Shown here: one piece after another, positions 17,393-23,502 of the stretch
How the letters are laid out: each line of letters begins with the position of its first letter
Position numbering within the stretch: position 1 is the first letter of the stretch
From: UMGS1663 sp963558185
GTDB lineage: Bacteria; Bacillota; Clostridia; TANB77; CAG-508
Direction: 5' to 3'
Length of the DNA stretch: 29,706 nucleotides
Assembly: GCA_963558185.1 (NCBI GenBank)
Contig: CAUWFE010000016.1
Coordinates: forward strand, 1 to 29,706
Position numbers and translations under genes: made by a program
The notes under the pieces: model-generated
Databases searched by the model: none
What the model saw: the letters and a program-made list of their open reading frames with translations, nothing else
What the model was told of the DNA's origin: nothing

Positions 17393-17727
17393 AGCTGGTC
17401 TCCTTCTATTTATTATTTATTGTAGTTTATGAAATATATAATTAATTTATTCCTTTTGATAATTTTCTATTTTATGGTAAATATTTTTATAACAACTTGT
17501 TGTATACTTTTTATTACCTTGTTATTTTCAAATTATATTTAAAATTGCATATTCATAACTTCTTACAGTATCAATTGTTCTACATGTTTCGACATTTTAT
17601 ATTTTAATTTTTAATTTTTCCCTTGACAATATAGATTTTTTGAATTATGATTTAACATAGCTGGAAAATTTTAGAAAAGTTTTTAATGTATATGTTAATT
17701 TTGTTTCATATATTTAGGGGGATACAA
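17393..17727. other. Divergent intergenic region between pdaA and the agr regulator gene
   Basis: A 335-bp AT-rich gap with no convincing small gene on either strand. On the plus strand it holds the regulator promoter (17623-17651) and a leader of about 70 nt. On the minus strand GAATA, 16 bp, CATAAACTA upstream of the pdaA-like gene faintly resembles sigma-F/G promoters but is not a full match. A perfect Spo0A-box heptamer TGTCGAA is present on the minus strand at 17588-17594. Confidence 0.5.
17623..17651 (+). promoter_or_regulatory. Sigma-A-type promoter of the agr regulator/kinase operon
   Basis: TTGACA (17623-17628), a 17-bp spacer, then TATGAT (17646-17651), near-consensus for the vegetative sigma factor. 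It is about 77 bp upstream of the chosen ATG of the response regulator. Confidence 0.8.
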
Positions 17728-18435
17728 ATGTTAAGTTTTGTTTTATGTGATGATAATAATATTATTTTAAATAGGCTTTCAACCATGTTAAAGTCTCTTT
17801 TTCTTAAGCATGATTTAGATGCAAAAATAGATTTATTAGCTACAACTCCTCAGCAAGTTTTAGATTATTTATCCTCCAACAATGCACATGTACTTTTTTT
17901 AGATATTGATTTAAAATCTGGTATTTCTGGATTAGATTTAGCAGAAAAAATTCGTAAGCATAATAAAGATATTTATATAATATTTACTAGTGCTCATTTA
18001 GAATATATTTTAATGGCTTATAAATGTAAAACTTTTGATTTTATTCCAAAGCCAATTACTCAAGAAAGACTAAACGATACAATTGTTAGATTATTAGATG
18101 ATATTCGCTGTTCTTATAAAAAGCCATCATATATTCGTTTAAATAACAATTCTACTATAATAAGCGAAAATAGTGTTTATTTTATTAAAAAAGAAGGTAT
18201 GCAATTAACTTTCTATGCTGAAAATAGAGAGTACAAGGTATATACTTCTTTTAAAAAATTACAAGAAAATTTATCTAAAAATTTTGTACGTTGTCACAAG
18301 TCTTATATGGTAAATACAAAACGTATTTCTTATGTTTCTGCTAAAGATAATCTCATTCTTTTTGATGGTCAACCTAATGAAAGGTGCTTTATAGGACCTA
18401 AATATAAAAATTATTTTATGGAGGTTTTTAATTAA
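17728..18435 (+). CDS. AgrA/ComE-type LytTR response regulator
   Basis: A 235-aa response regulator. The receiver domain (1-122) has acidic D8/D9, phosphoacceptor D59 (VLFLDIDL), T87 (IIFTSAH) and K108 (FIPKPI), so it should be phosphorylatable. A LytTR DNA-binding domain follows (about 133-235: SYIRLNNNSTI, VYFIKKEG, FVRCHKSYMVN). This start was chosen because GGGGG lies 6-7 nt before the ATG at 17728; an earlier in-frame ATG (17686) has no ribosome-binding site. It is followed after 2 bp by the GHKL kinase and faces agrB/agrD. It probably activates agr transcription and other targets on sensing the AgrD-derived peptide. Family is firm; targets are unknown. Confidence 0.9.
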   Translation: MLSFVLCDDNNIILNRLSTMLKSLFLKHDLDAKIDLLATTPQQVLDYLSSNNAHVLFLDIDLKSGISGLDLAEKIRKHNKDIYIIFTSAHLEYILMAYKCKTFDFIPKPITQERLNDTIVRLLDDIRCSYKKPSYIRLNNNSTIISENSVYFIKKEGMQLTFYAENREYKVYTSFKKLQENLSKNFVRCHKSYMVNTKRISYVSAKDNLILFDGQPNERCFIGPKYKNYFMEVFN

Positions 18436-18437
18436 TT

Positions 18438-19784
18438 ATGGAAATTTTTGAAAATATTATAACTGCATTGTCAGAACCAAATCAGTTGATGATAATTATT
18501 ATCAGTATACCTTTTTTATTTATTGACATTCTTATATATATGCTACTTTTAACTACTTTTTTAGATATAAAAGTTACTAAAAAGCAAAAAAGTATTTATC
18601 TTATCACAATGACTGTATTATGTTTTATATCAAGAACCTTTGTTCCTGATCCATATGCTACTATTTTAAATATGCTAACTTTACCTTTTTGTATTTATTT
18701 TATATTTAAAACTAGCATTTTAAAGGCATGTATTTCAGAAATTATTGTTTTTGCTTGTAGCTTAATTTTAGAATTGATTATTAGTAATATTATTTATATA
18801 TTTACTAATACACTTTTTACTAGTTTAATGTATACTCCTTTATATAGGGTTATTGTAGCTTCATGTGTTTATGGTTGTATTTATGTTCTTTACAAAATTA
18901 TTAAAAAACATAATTTTTCATTAAGCTATCTAGGTTCATTAGATAAACATACGAAAAAATTATTATTTATTAATTTAATATTAGCTTCAATAATTATAGC
19001 GTTTCAATTTGTTTTAATATTTTACTTTACAGATGTAAATTCTATGATAATAAATATTGTTAATATTATAATTTTAATTGCATATTTTGTGATATCTGTA
19101 ATAAGTTTTATAAGTACTACTCAATTATCTATTACTGCTGAAAATTTAGAACATGAACAATTATCTAAACAGTCTTTACAAATATTATATGATGACATTC
19201 GTGGTTTCAAACATGATTTTGGTAATATTTTAAATAGTATGGGTGGATATATTTCAGTAGGTGATATTTCTGGTTTACAAACTTATTATCATCAATTATT
19301 AATAGATTATAAATTATTAGATAATTTAGCTACATTAGACCCTAATATTATTAATAATCATGCAATATATAATGTTTTAGCTTCTAAATATCATCGTGCA
19401 AATAAATTAGGTATAAAAATCAATTTAGAAATTTTTATAGATTTAAACTCTATACATATGGATATTTATGAATTTACTAGAATTTTTGGAATTTTAATGG
19501 ATAATGCTATTGAAGCTGCAAAAGAATGTGATGAAAAAATAATTAATATATGTATACGTAAAGCAGATAACAGAAATATGCAAGTACTTATTATTGAAAA
19601 TACTTATACAAATAAAGAAGTAAATACTGATAATATTTTTCAAAAAGGTGTTTCTTCAAAACCTGGTAATACTGGATTAGGTTTATGGGAAGTTAGAAAA
19701 ATTTTAACAAAACACAATAATTTAAATTTATTTACAACTATAAATGAACCATTTTTTAGACAACAATTAGAAATATTTTATTAA
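18438..19784 (+). CDS. AgrC-type GHKL sensor histidine kinase
   Basis: A 448-aa sensor kinase. The N-terminal half (1-225) carries six or seven membrane segments, the peptide-receptor part of HPK10/AgrC kinases. A helix then leads to the phosphoacceptor H259 in IRGFKHDFGNILNSMGGYI. The GHKL ATPase domain shows the N-box GILMDNAIEAAKE (N356) and G-box GNTGLGLWEVRKIL, without the canonical first D-box, as usual for AgrC kinases. It begins 2 bp after the regulator stop codon; GGAGG lies at long spacing (13 nt), so translation is probably coupled. The likely role is to sense the cyclic peptide made by the converging agrBD genes and phosphorylate the LytTR regulator. Confidence 0.9.
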   Translation: MEIFENIITALSEPNQLMIIIISIPFLFIDILIYMLLLTTFLDIKVTKKQKSIYLITMTVLCFISRTFVPDPYATILNMLTLPFCIYFIFKTSILKACISEIIVFACSLILELIISNIIYIFTNTLFTSLMYTPLYRVIVASCVYGCIYVLYKIIKKHNFSLSYLGSLDKHTKKLLFINLILASIIIAFQFVLIFYFTDVNSMIINIVNIIILIAYFVISVISFISTTQLSITAENLEHEQLSKQSLQILYDDIRGFKHDFGNILNSMGGYISVGDISGLQTYYHQLLIDYKLLDNLATLDPNIINNHAIYNVLASKYHRANKLGIKINLEIFIDLNSIHMDIYEFTRIFGILMDNAIEAAKECDEKIINICIRKADNRNMQVLIIENTYTNKEVNTDNIFQKGVSSKPGNTGLGLWEVRKILTKHNNLNLFTTINEPFFRQQLEIFY

Positions 19785-19798
19785 AATTATATATGTAA

Positions 19799-19832
19799 AA
19801 AAATCAGATAGTATTTATGCTATCTGATTTTT
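19799..19832. terminator. Bidirectional terminator between the kinase gene and agrD
   Basis: AAAAATCAGATAG (19799-19811) pairs over 13 bp with CTATCTGATTTTT (19820-19832) around an 8-nt loop, with A- and T-runs on both sides. It serves both converging transcripts. Confidence 0.88.
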
Positions 19833-19862
19833 AAGGATATTTGTAAGTTTTGTCATTATTTA

Positions 19863-19982
19863 TTAATCTTTTTTTATTAAAGATGCTGGCATTTTAGGTT
19901 GGTGAATTAAACCAGAAAAAAAGCATGCTGTATTTGTAGCTTTTGCATATTTTTCTGCCATTTTTCTTAACATTTTTAACAT
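19863..19982 (-). CDS. agrD: AgrD-type cyclic lactone autoinducer propeptide
   Basis: A 39-aa gene with strong ribosome-binding site AGGAGG 8 nt before the ATG. The N-terminal half is a basic amphipathic helix (MLKMLRKMAEKYAKATNTA), then ring cysteine C20, FFSGLI, H27 and the conserved recognition tail QPKMPASL ending in KKD. The QPKxP-SL tail corresponds to the EPxxP-xL segment of staphylococcal AgrD, which AgrB removes before closing a thiolactone between Cys and the new C-terminus. If cleavage precedes the His, as suggested for other clostridial AgrD with an aromatic or His before QP, the ring would be CFFSGLI, seven residues where five is typical. It is 72 bp downstream of agrB on the same strand, with a candidate promoter of its own. 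Confidence 0.9.
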   Translation of the reverse strand: MLKMLRKMAEKYAKATNTACFFSGLIHQPKMPASLIKKD

Positions 19983-20011
19983 TTTTTATTCCTCCTATGA
20001 TTATTGTATAT

Positions 20012-20040
20012 AATATATTGTAAACCGGCCGGTATTACAA
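20012..20040 (-). promoter_or_regulatory. Candidate agrD promoter with palindromic operator in its spacer
   Basis: Reading the minus strand: TTGTAA (20035-20040), a 17-bp spacer, TATATT (20012-20017), about 30 nt before the agrD start. The spacer holds the perfect 10-bp palindrome ACCGGCCGGT (20024-20033), flanked by GTAA/TTAC with one base out of register. Nothing else this GC-rich occurs in the intergenic DNA nearby. The position fits a TetR-like repressor or a MerR-like spacer-binding activator. Functional status is inferred. Confidence 0.5.
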
Positions 20041-20054
20041 AATTATTAACTTGG

Positions 20055-20690
20055 TTATATTGCAATGCTTTCTTGCTCTGCATTTTTATATACTTCATAT
20101 CCATATTCATTTTTAGTAATTTTATACGCAATTCTTGTAATAGAACATGTTTGTATTAAAGTTCCAAAAATTAATATATTAGATATTATTGTATTTGGAA
20201 TTAAAACAGCACATAATAAATTAATTGCTAATATAATATATGATGCTATCTTTTTATTCCTTCTTTCTTTTTTAGTTAAGATTGGTACATTTACTGTATC
20301 TGCTGGTGCATATTTAGTTATACATATTATAGATAAAATTGCAATTACTGCTATTGCTACATATTTTTCATATATATTTGAAAATGTAAAGTATGTACTT
20401 AAAATTGCATTACCACAGTAAAATAAATTTGTACATATTATGCATCCTAAATGTGTTTTTAAATGAAAACCTCCAGTTACACATCTATATGGTAATATTA
20501 ATAAAAATGCTGCAAAAGTTTGCCACCAAAATCCTAGTAAAATACCTACTATAAAAAGTAATATAACTTTAGGAATTTCTCCTATAATTAATTGTACTCC
20601 ATATAGTATAACTTCTGCTTCTTCATTTGTTATTTTTGGATTTTGTTTTTTCATTTTATTTACTAAATATTCACAAAATTTTTCTATCAT
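20055..20690 (-). CDS. agrB: AgrB-type peptide-processing membrane endopeptidase
   Basis: A 211-aa accessory gene regulator B family protein with five to six hydrophobic segments. The catalytic pair H76 (GGFHLKTHLGC) and C83 is seven residues apart, the same spacing as H77/C84 in S. aureus AgrB, after the conserved block YRCVTGGFH. AgrB cuts the C-terminal tail of AgrD and forms the thiolactone. The ribosome-binding site GAAAGGG lies 6 nt before the ATG. agrD follows by 72 bp, so the pair can form an operon, closed by the terminator shared with the converging kinase gene. Confidence 0.92.
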   Translation of the reverse strand: MIEKFCEYLVNKMKKQNPKITNEEAEVILYGVQLIIGEIPKVILLFIVGILLGFWWQTFAAFLLILPYRCVTGGFHLKTHLGCIICTNLFYCGNAILSTYFTFSNIYEKYVAIAVIAILSIICITKYAPADTVNVPILTKKERRNKKIASYIILAINLLCAVLIPNTIISNILIFGTLIQTCSITRIAYKITKNEYGYEVYKNAEQESIAI

Positions 20691-20716
20691 AACTTGCCCT
20701 TTCTTAATCTTTCTTT

Positions 20717-20745
20717 ATTATACATCTTTTTTTCTATTTTTTTCA
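20717..20745 (-). promoter_or_regulatory. Candidate agrB promoter with good -10 and weak -35
   Basis: Minus strand: TGAAAA (20740-20745), 17 bp, TATAAT (20717-20722), about 27 bp before the agrB start. A perfect -10 with only 3 of 6 matches in the -35 fits dependence on an activator such as the LytTR regulator, but I did not find a convincing LytTR repeat pair. Confidence 0.45.
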
Positions 20746-20764
20746 TTTTGTTTATGAAACGTGC

Positions 20765-20810
20765 AAAAACGTATATGAAAATTTATTTTTTTATTTTCAT
20801 ATACGTTTTT
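20765..20810 (-). terminator. Strong hairpin terminator after the pseudouridine synthase gene
   Basis: AAAAACGTATATGAAAAT (20765-20782) pairs perfectly over 18 bp with 20793-20810 around a 10-nt loop, ending in a T-run on the minus strand. Outer TATGAAA/TTTCATA can extend the stem. It separates the rluA-type gene from agrB. Confidence 0.85.
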
Positions 20811-20837
20811 GGCTATTTCATAAAATTAACATAATAT

Positions 20838-21524
20838 TTATTTTTGGATATCCTCTAAAATTTTCCAACTGCCTTCTTCTTTTGGTAATAATTTAAAAGT
20901 CATTTCTTTTTTAGTAATTGGATGCTCTATGCTCAAAGAATATGCCCATAAGCAAATTTGCTTTCCATGGCCTCTTCCTCCATATTTTTGGTCTCCATAT
21001 ATACTATGGTCTCTACTGGATAATTGTACTCGTATTTGATGATGTCTACCTGTATGTAAATTAATTTTTAATACTGATAAATTAAGTTTATCATCATATT
21101 TTAGCACTTCATAATCTAGTTCTGCTAATTTAGCATTTTTTGTATTACTGTTTACTACTTTACTTATATTTTTCTTTTCATTTTTTAATAAATAATCTTT
21201 TAATATTCCCTTTTGCTTAGGCATTTTTCCATTTACTATTACTAAATATTTCTTTTTAAAAGTTTTATTTCTAACTTGCTCACTCAGTCTACTTGCTGCT
21301 TTTGATGTTTTTGCAAATACCATAACACCTCCAACAGGTCTATCTAACCTATGTACTAAACCAACATAAGCATCTCCTGGTTTATTATACTTTTTTATTA
21401 AATATTGTTTTATAATTGTAAGCATATCTATATCTTCTGTTTTATCTGCCTGTGATGGTACATTTACTATTTTTTCTACTACTATAATATGATTGTCTTC
21501 ATAAATAACATTTAATTGTTGCAT
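20838..21524 (-). CDS. RluA-family RNA pseudouridine synthase
   Basis: A 228-aa pseudouridine synthase of the RluA/RsuA superfamily. Catalytic D61 lies in GLVHRLDRPVGGVMVF. The LHTGRHHQIRVQLS block (about 160-173) and GDQKYGG are also family hallmarks. It lacks the N-terminal S4 RNA-binding domain, so it is one of the short catalytic-only forms that modify rRNA or tRNA uridines; the exact site cannot be told. Its ATG directly follows the TAA of the methyltransferase gene, and GGGAG within the end of that gene is the ribosome-binding site, so the two are coupled. Confidence 0.92.
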   Translation of the reverse strand: MQQLNVIYEDNHIIVVEKIVNVPSQADKTEDIDMLTIIKQYLIKKYNKPGDAYVGLVHRLDRPVGGVMVFAKTSKAASRLSEQVRNKTFKKKYLVIVNGKMPKQKGILKDYLLKNEKKNISKVVNSNTKNAKLAELDYEVLKYDDKLNLSVLKINLHTGRHHQIRVQLSSRDHSIYGDQKYGGRGHGKQICLWAYSLSIEHPITKKEMTFKLLPKEEGSWKILEDIQK

Positions 21525-22388
21525 TTAATTCTCCCATCTTCCATAAATTCCGCAAGGAAGTATTAATTTAGAGTTTGTCATTGGCAACCCTATTTCTCCA
21601 CTTTCTACTTTTCCACCATATTTTTTACTTATATTTAATTGCAATAAATTTTCTAATACTTTACTTGAAATTCCAGTTGTATATGAATTAATTAGGAAAA
21701 ATAATGGCTTATCTGATAATACTTTTGTACAAATTTCTACTAATTCACAGATATTTTCTTCAAATTTCCACACTTCTCCATTTGTTCCTCTACCATAAGA
21801 TGGTGGATCCATTATAATTGCATCATATGTATTGCCTCTTCTTATTTCTCTATTTACAAATTTTATAACATCATCTACTATATATCTTACTCTTTTATCT
21901 TGTAATTTAGAGGAACTTACATTTTCTTTTGCCCATGCAACCATTCCTTTTGAACTATCTACATGGCAAACTTGTGCTCCTGCTGATAAACATGCTACAG
22001 TTGCCCCTCCTGTATATGCAAATAAATTTAGTACTTTTATTTCTCTATTAGAATTTTTTATTTTACTTATCATCCAGTCCCAATTAACAGCTTGCTCAGG
22101 AAATAAACCTGTATGTTTAAATCCCATAGGTTTAATATTAAATATTAGATTTTTATATTTAATTTGCCATGCTTTTGGAACATTCTTTTTATATTCCCAG
22201 CTTCCACCCCCTGTACTACTTCTTTTATATCGTGCATTAATATCTTTCCATTTGCTTGGAAAAGACTTGTCCTTCCATATAATTTGTGGATCTGGTCTAA
22301 CTAATATCACATCTTTCCATCTTTCTAATTTTTCACCATTTGCCATGTCTATTATTTCATAATCTTTCCATTCATTTGCAATTTTCAT
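21525..22388 (-). CDS. Class I SAM-dependent methyltransferase (likely rRNA)
   Basis: A 287-aa Rossmann-fold methyltransferase. SAM-binding motif I VLNLFAYTGGAT is at 119-130, acidic loop HVDSSKGM at 142-149, motif IV IIMDPPSYGRG at 191-201. This DPPSY type resembles RlmI/RlmK-like 23S rRNA methyltransferases, but the protein lacks the N-terminal PUA domain and instead has about 100 residues with GGGSWEYKK. It is coupled to an RluA-type pseudouridine synthase, supporting a role in rRNA modification. The N-terminal ATG is used; a weak AGGAGA-like site precedes it. The exact target nucleotide is unknown. Confidence 0.87.
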   Translation of the reverse strand: MKIANEWKDYEIIDMANGEKLERWKDVILVRPDPQIIWKDKSFPSKWKDINARYKRSSTGGGSWEYKKNVPKAWQIKYKNLIFNIKPMGFKHTGLFPEQAVNWDWMISKIKNSNREIKVLNLFAYTGGATVACLSAGAQVCHVDSSKGMVAWAKENVSSSKLQDKRVRYIVDDVIKFVNREIRRGNTYDAIIMDPPSYGRGTNGEVWKFEENICELVEICTKVLSDKPLFFLINSYTTGISSKVLENLLQLNISKKYGGKVESGEIGLPMTNSKLILPCGIYGRWEN

Positions 22389-22421
22389 TGTATTACTTAT
22401 TCTCCTTTTAATTATATCTAT

Positions 22422-22592
22422 TTAACATATTTTTAGTATTTGTATAAAATTAGATAATAGTATAAAGTCTACTCCTGATAAAATAAATAATAAAGTAATT
22501 GTTGTTGCTAAAAAAATCACATTCCCTCTTGATTTTTTCTTTTTACTATCTGTATACAAAATACTATAAGTTACATCTTTCGTATATTCCAT
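22422..22592 (-). CDS. 56-aa small membrane protein of unknown function
   Basis: A short gene: a basic, tyrosine-containing N-terminus (MEYTKDVTYSILYTDSKKKK) and one or two hydrophobic helices (about residues 25-55). GGGGG lies 9 nt before the ATG and a TTGAAA/TATACT promoter is upstream, which supports a real gene. No family is recognised with certainty. Its start codon is the last triplet of a 12-bp stem (see the inverted repeat at 22590-22651). It lies between the methyltransferase and Spo0A-C-like genes. Confidence 0.6.
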   Translation of the reverse strand: MEYTKDVTYSILYTDSKKKKSRGNVIFLATTITLLFILSGVDFILLSNFIQILKIC

Positions 22593-22651
22593 AAAACCAT
22601 TCCCCCTTTTTATTTCTATTATTTAATATATGCCTTTATAATGGTTTTATG
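22590..22651 (-). repeat. Inverted repeat sequestering the small-protein start codon
   Basis: CATAAAACCATT (22590-22601) and AATGGTTTTATG (22640-22651) are a perfect 12-bp inverted repeat with a 38-nt loop. In the minus-strand RNA the 3' half of the stem ends in the start codon ATG, and the GGGGG ribosome-binding site is at the loop edge. It could control translation of the small gene. Confidence 0.55.
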
Positions 22652-22679
22652 AATAAAACTTTACGATATATTTTGCTAA

Positions 22680-22707
22680 AGTATATATATTATATATGAT
22701 TTTTCAA
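22680..22707 (-). promoter_or_regulatory. Promoter of the 56-aa gene
   Basis: Minus strand: TTGAAA (22702-22707), a 16-bp spacer, TATACT (22680-22685). Transcription would begin near 22673 and include the whole start-codon hairpin. Confidence 0.55.
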
Positions 22708-22730
22708 CATTTTTCAATAAAATGTAAAAT

Positions 22731-22758
22731 GAAAGCTTCCTTTTTATCGGAAGCTCTC
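22731..22758 (-). terminator. Terminator after the Spo0A-C-like gene
   Basis: GAAAGCTTCC (22731-22740) pairs with GGAAGCTCTC (22749-22758) with one mismatch around an 8-nt loop; the minus-strand transcript is T-rich after it. It lies just past the stop codon of the preceding gene. Confidence 0.7.
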
Positions 22759-22764
22759 ATTCAT

Positions 22765-23421
22765 TTAATAATTTAAAATATGTTTTTCTATAACTGTAAA
22801 AAATTCATTAACAGTTATATCTTTGGGTATACCCAAAAAGTTATCTGGTTTCAGTTCTTCTTTTATTACCTTTTCAATTTCTTCTTCTACCTCTGCTGAA
22901 TTTAAATTGTACTTTTTGGAAACATTGTGCTTAATTTGATCATACTCCCAGTCCAAGTCTTTAAGGGCCTTTGAAAGAATAATCTTTTTACTTAATACAT
23001 GTATAACAAATCTTAAAGCTTCCTTATTTTCTTTAAATGAAATTCCAAGAAGATATAGTACTTTGTTAATCATTTCTTCTACATCTTCTGGATCACTTTT
23101 AGTGTGCCGTATAGCAGCTTGAAATTCTAATTTGTATGAAAATGCTGTAAACATTTCCTCCAAATTTTCTGCAATAAGCCATTTGTTAAAATCAAGCATT
23201 TTTTCCATTTCAGCAGTATCAATTTTTCGCTTAGTTAGCATTTTTTCAAAGTAATCGTTTTCTTTTTGCTTAGTTATTCCCTTTCTGTTTAATTTGAAGC
23301 ATCTAGCTGATAATTTTGCTTCAATAAAACTTTTTAAGTTTTCATAACTTAAACCAGACATAATTATGTGGTCGTTTAATTTTGAAACTACCATTCTACT
23401 TTCGTTGTACCGCATTACCAT
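22765..23421 (-). CDS. Receiver-less Spo0A C-terminal-domain-like DNA-binding protein
   Basis: A 218-aa protein. Residues about 112-216 read like the Spo0A effector domain: NKVLYLLGISFKENKEALRFVIHVL, then YDQIKHNVSKKYNLNSAEVEEEIEKVI (recognition-helix region) and IPKDITVNEFFTVIEKHI, matching the order of the [34 protein letters not shown] and KPTNSEFIAMVADKL segments of Spo0A. There is no receiver domain: the first 110 residues are helical, of unknown type. The frame could start upstream (23460), but AGGAGG lies inside that extension, 6 nt before the ATG at 23421, so this start is preferred. It has a near-consensus promoter. Codon usage (GCC, CTT, TTG, GAC, TCC) is less AT-biased than its neighbours, suggesting transfer. 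It may be a sporulation or plasmid/phage regulator; targets are unknown. Confidence 0.65.
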   Translation of the reverse strand: MVMRYNESRMVVSKLNDHIIMSGLSYENLKSFIEAKLSARCFKLNRKGITKQKENDYFEKMLTKRKIDTAEMEKMLDFNKWLIAENLEEMFTAFSYKLEFQAAIRHTKSDPEDVEEMINKVLYLLGISFKENKEALRFVIHVLSKKIILSKALKDLDWEYDQIKHNVSKKYNLNSAEVEEEIEKVIKEELKPDNFLGIPKDITVNEFFTVIEKHILNY

Positions 23422-23467
23422 GCATACCCTCCTACTTTTTTTACTAATTGCTTTTTGCAATATTATT

Positions 23468-23496
23468 ATTATATCTCTTTTATATTGTTATGTCAA
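23468..23496 (-). promoter_or_regulatory. Consensus sigma-A promoter of the Spo0A-C-like gene
   Basis: Minus strand: TTGACA (23491-23496), 17 bp, TATAAT (23468-23473), a perfect match to the vegetative consensus. It starts 7 bp after the adhE stop codon, which leaves no room for an adhE terminator. The transcript start would fall near 23461, consistent with the start codon at 23421. Confidence 0.85.
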
Positions 23497-23502
23497 CTTT
23501 TT

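Noticed and set aside
20756..20773. Two ACGTTT direct repeats upstream of agrB as LytTR sites
   Set aside because: They overlap the terminator stem, the spacing does not fit the usual LytTR repeat pair, and the second repeat matches the consensus poorly.
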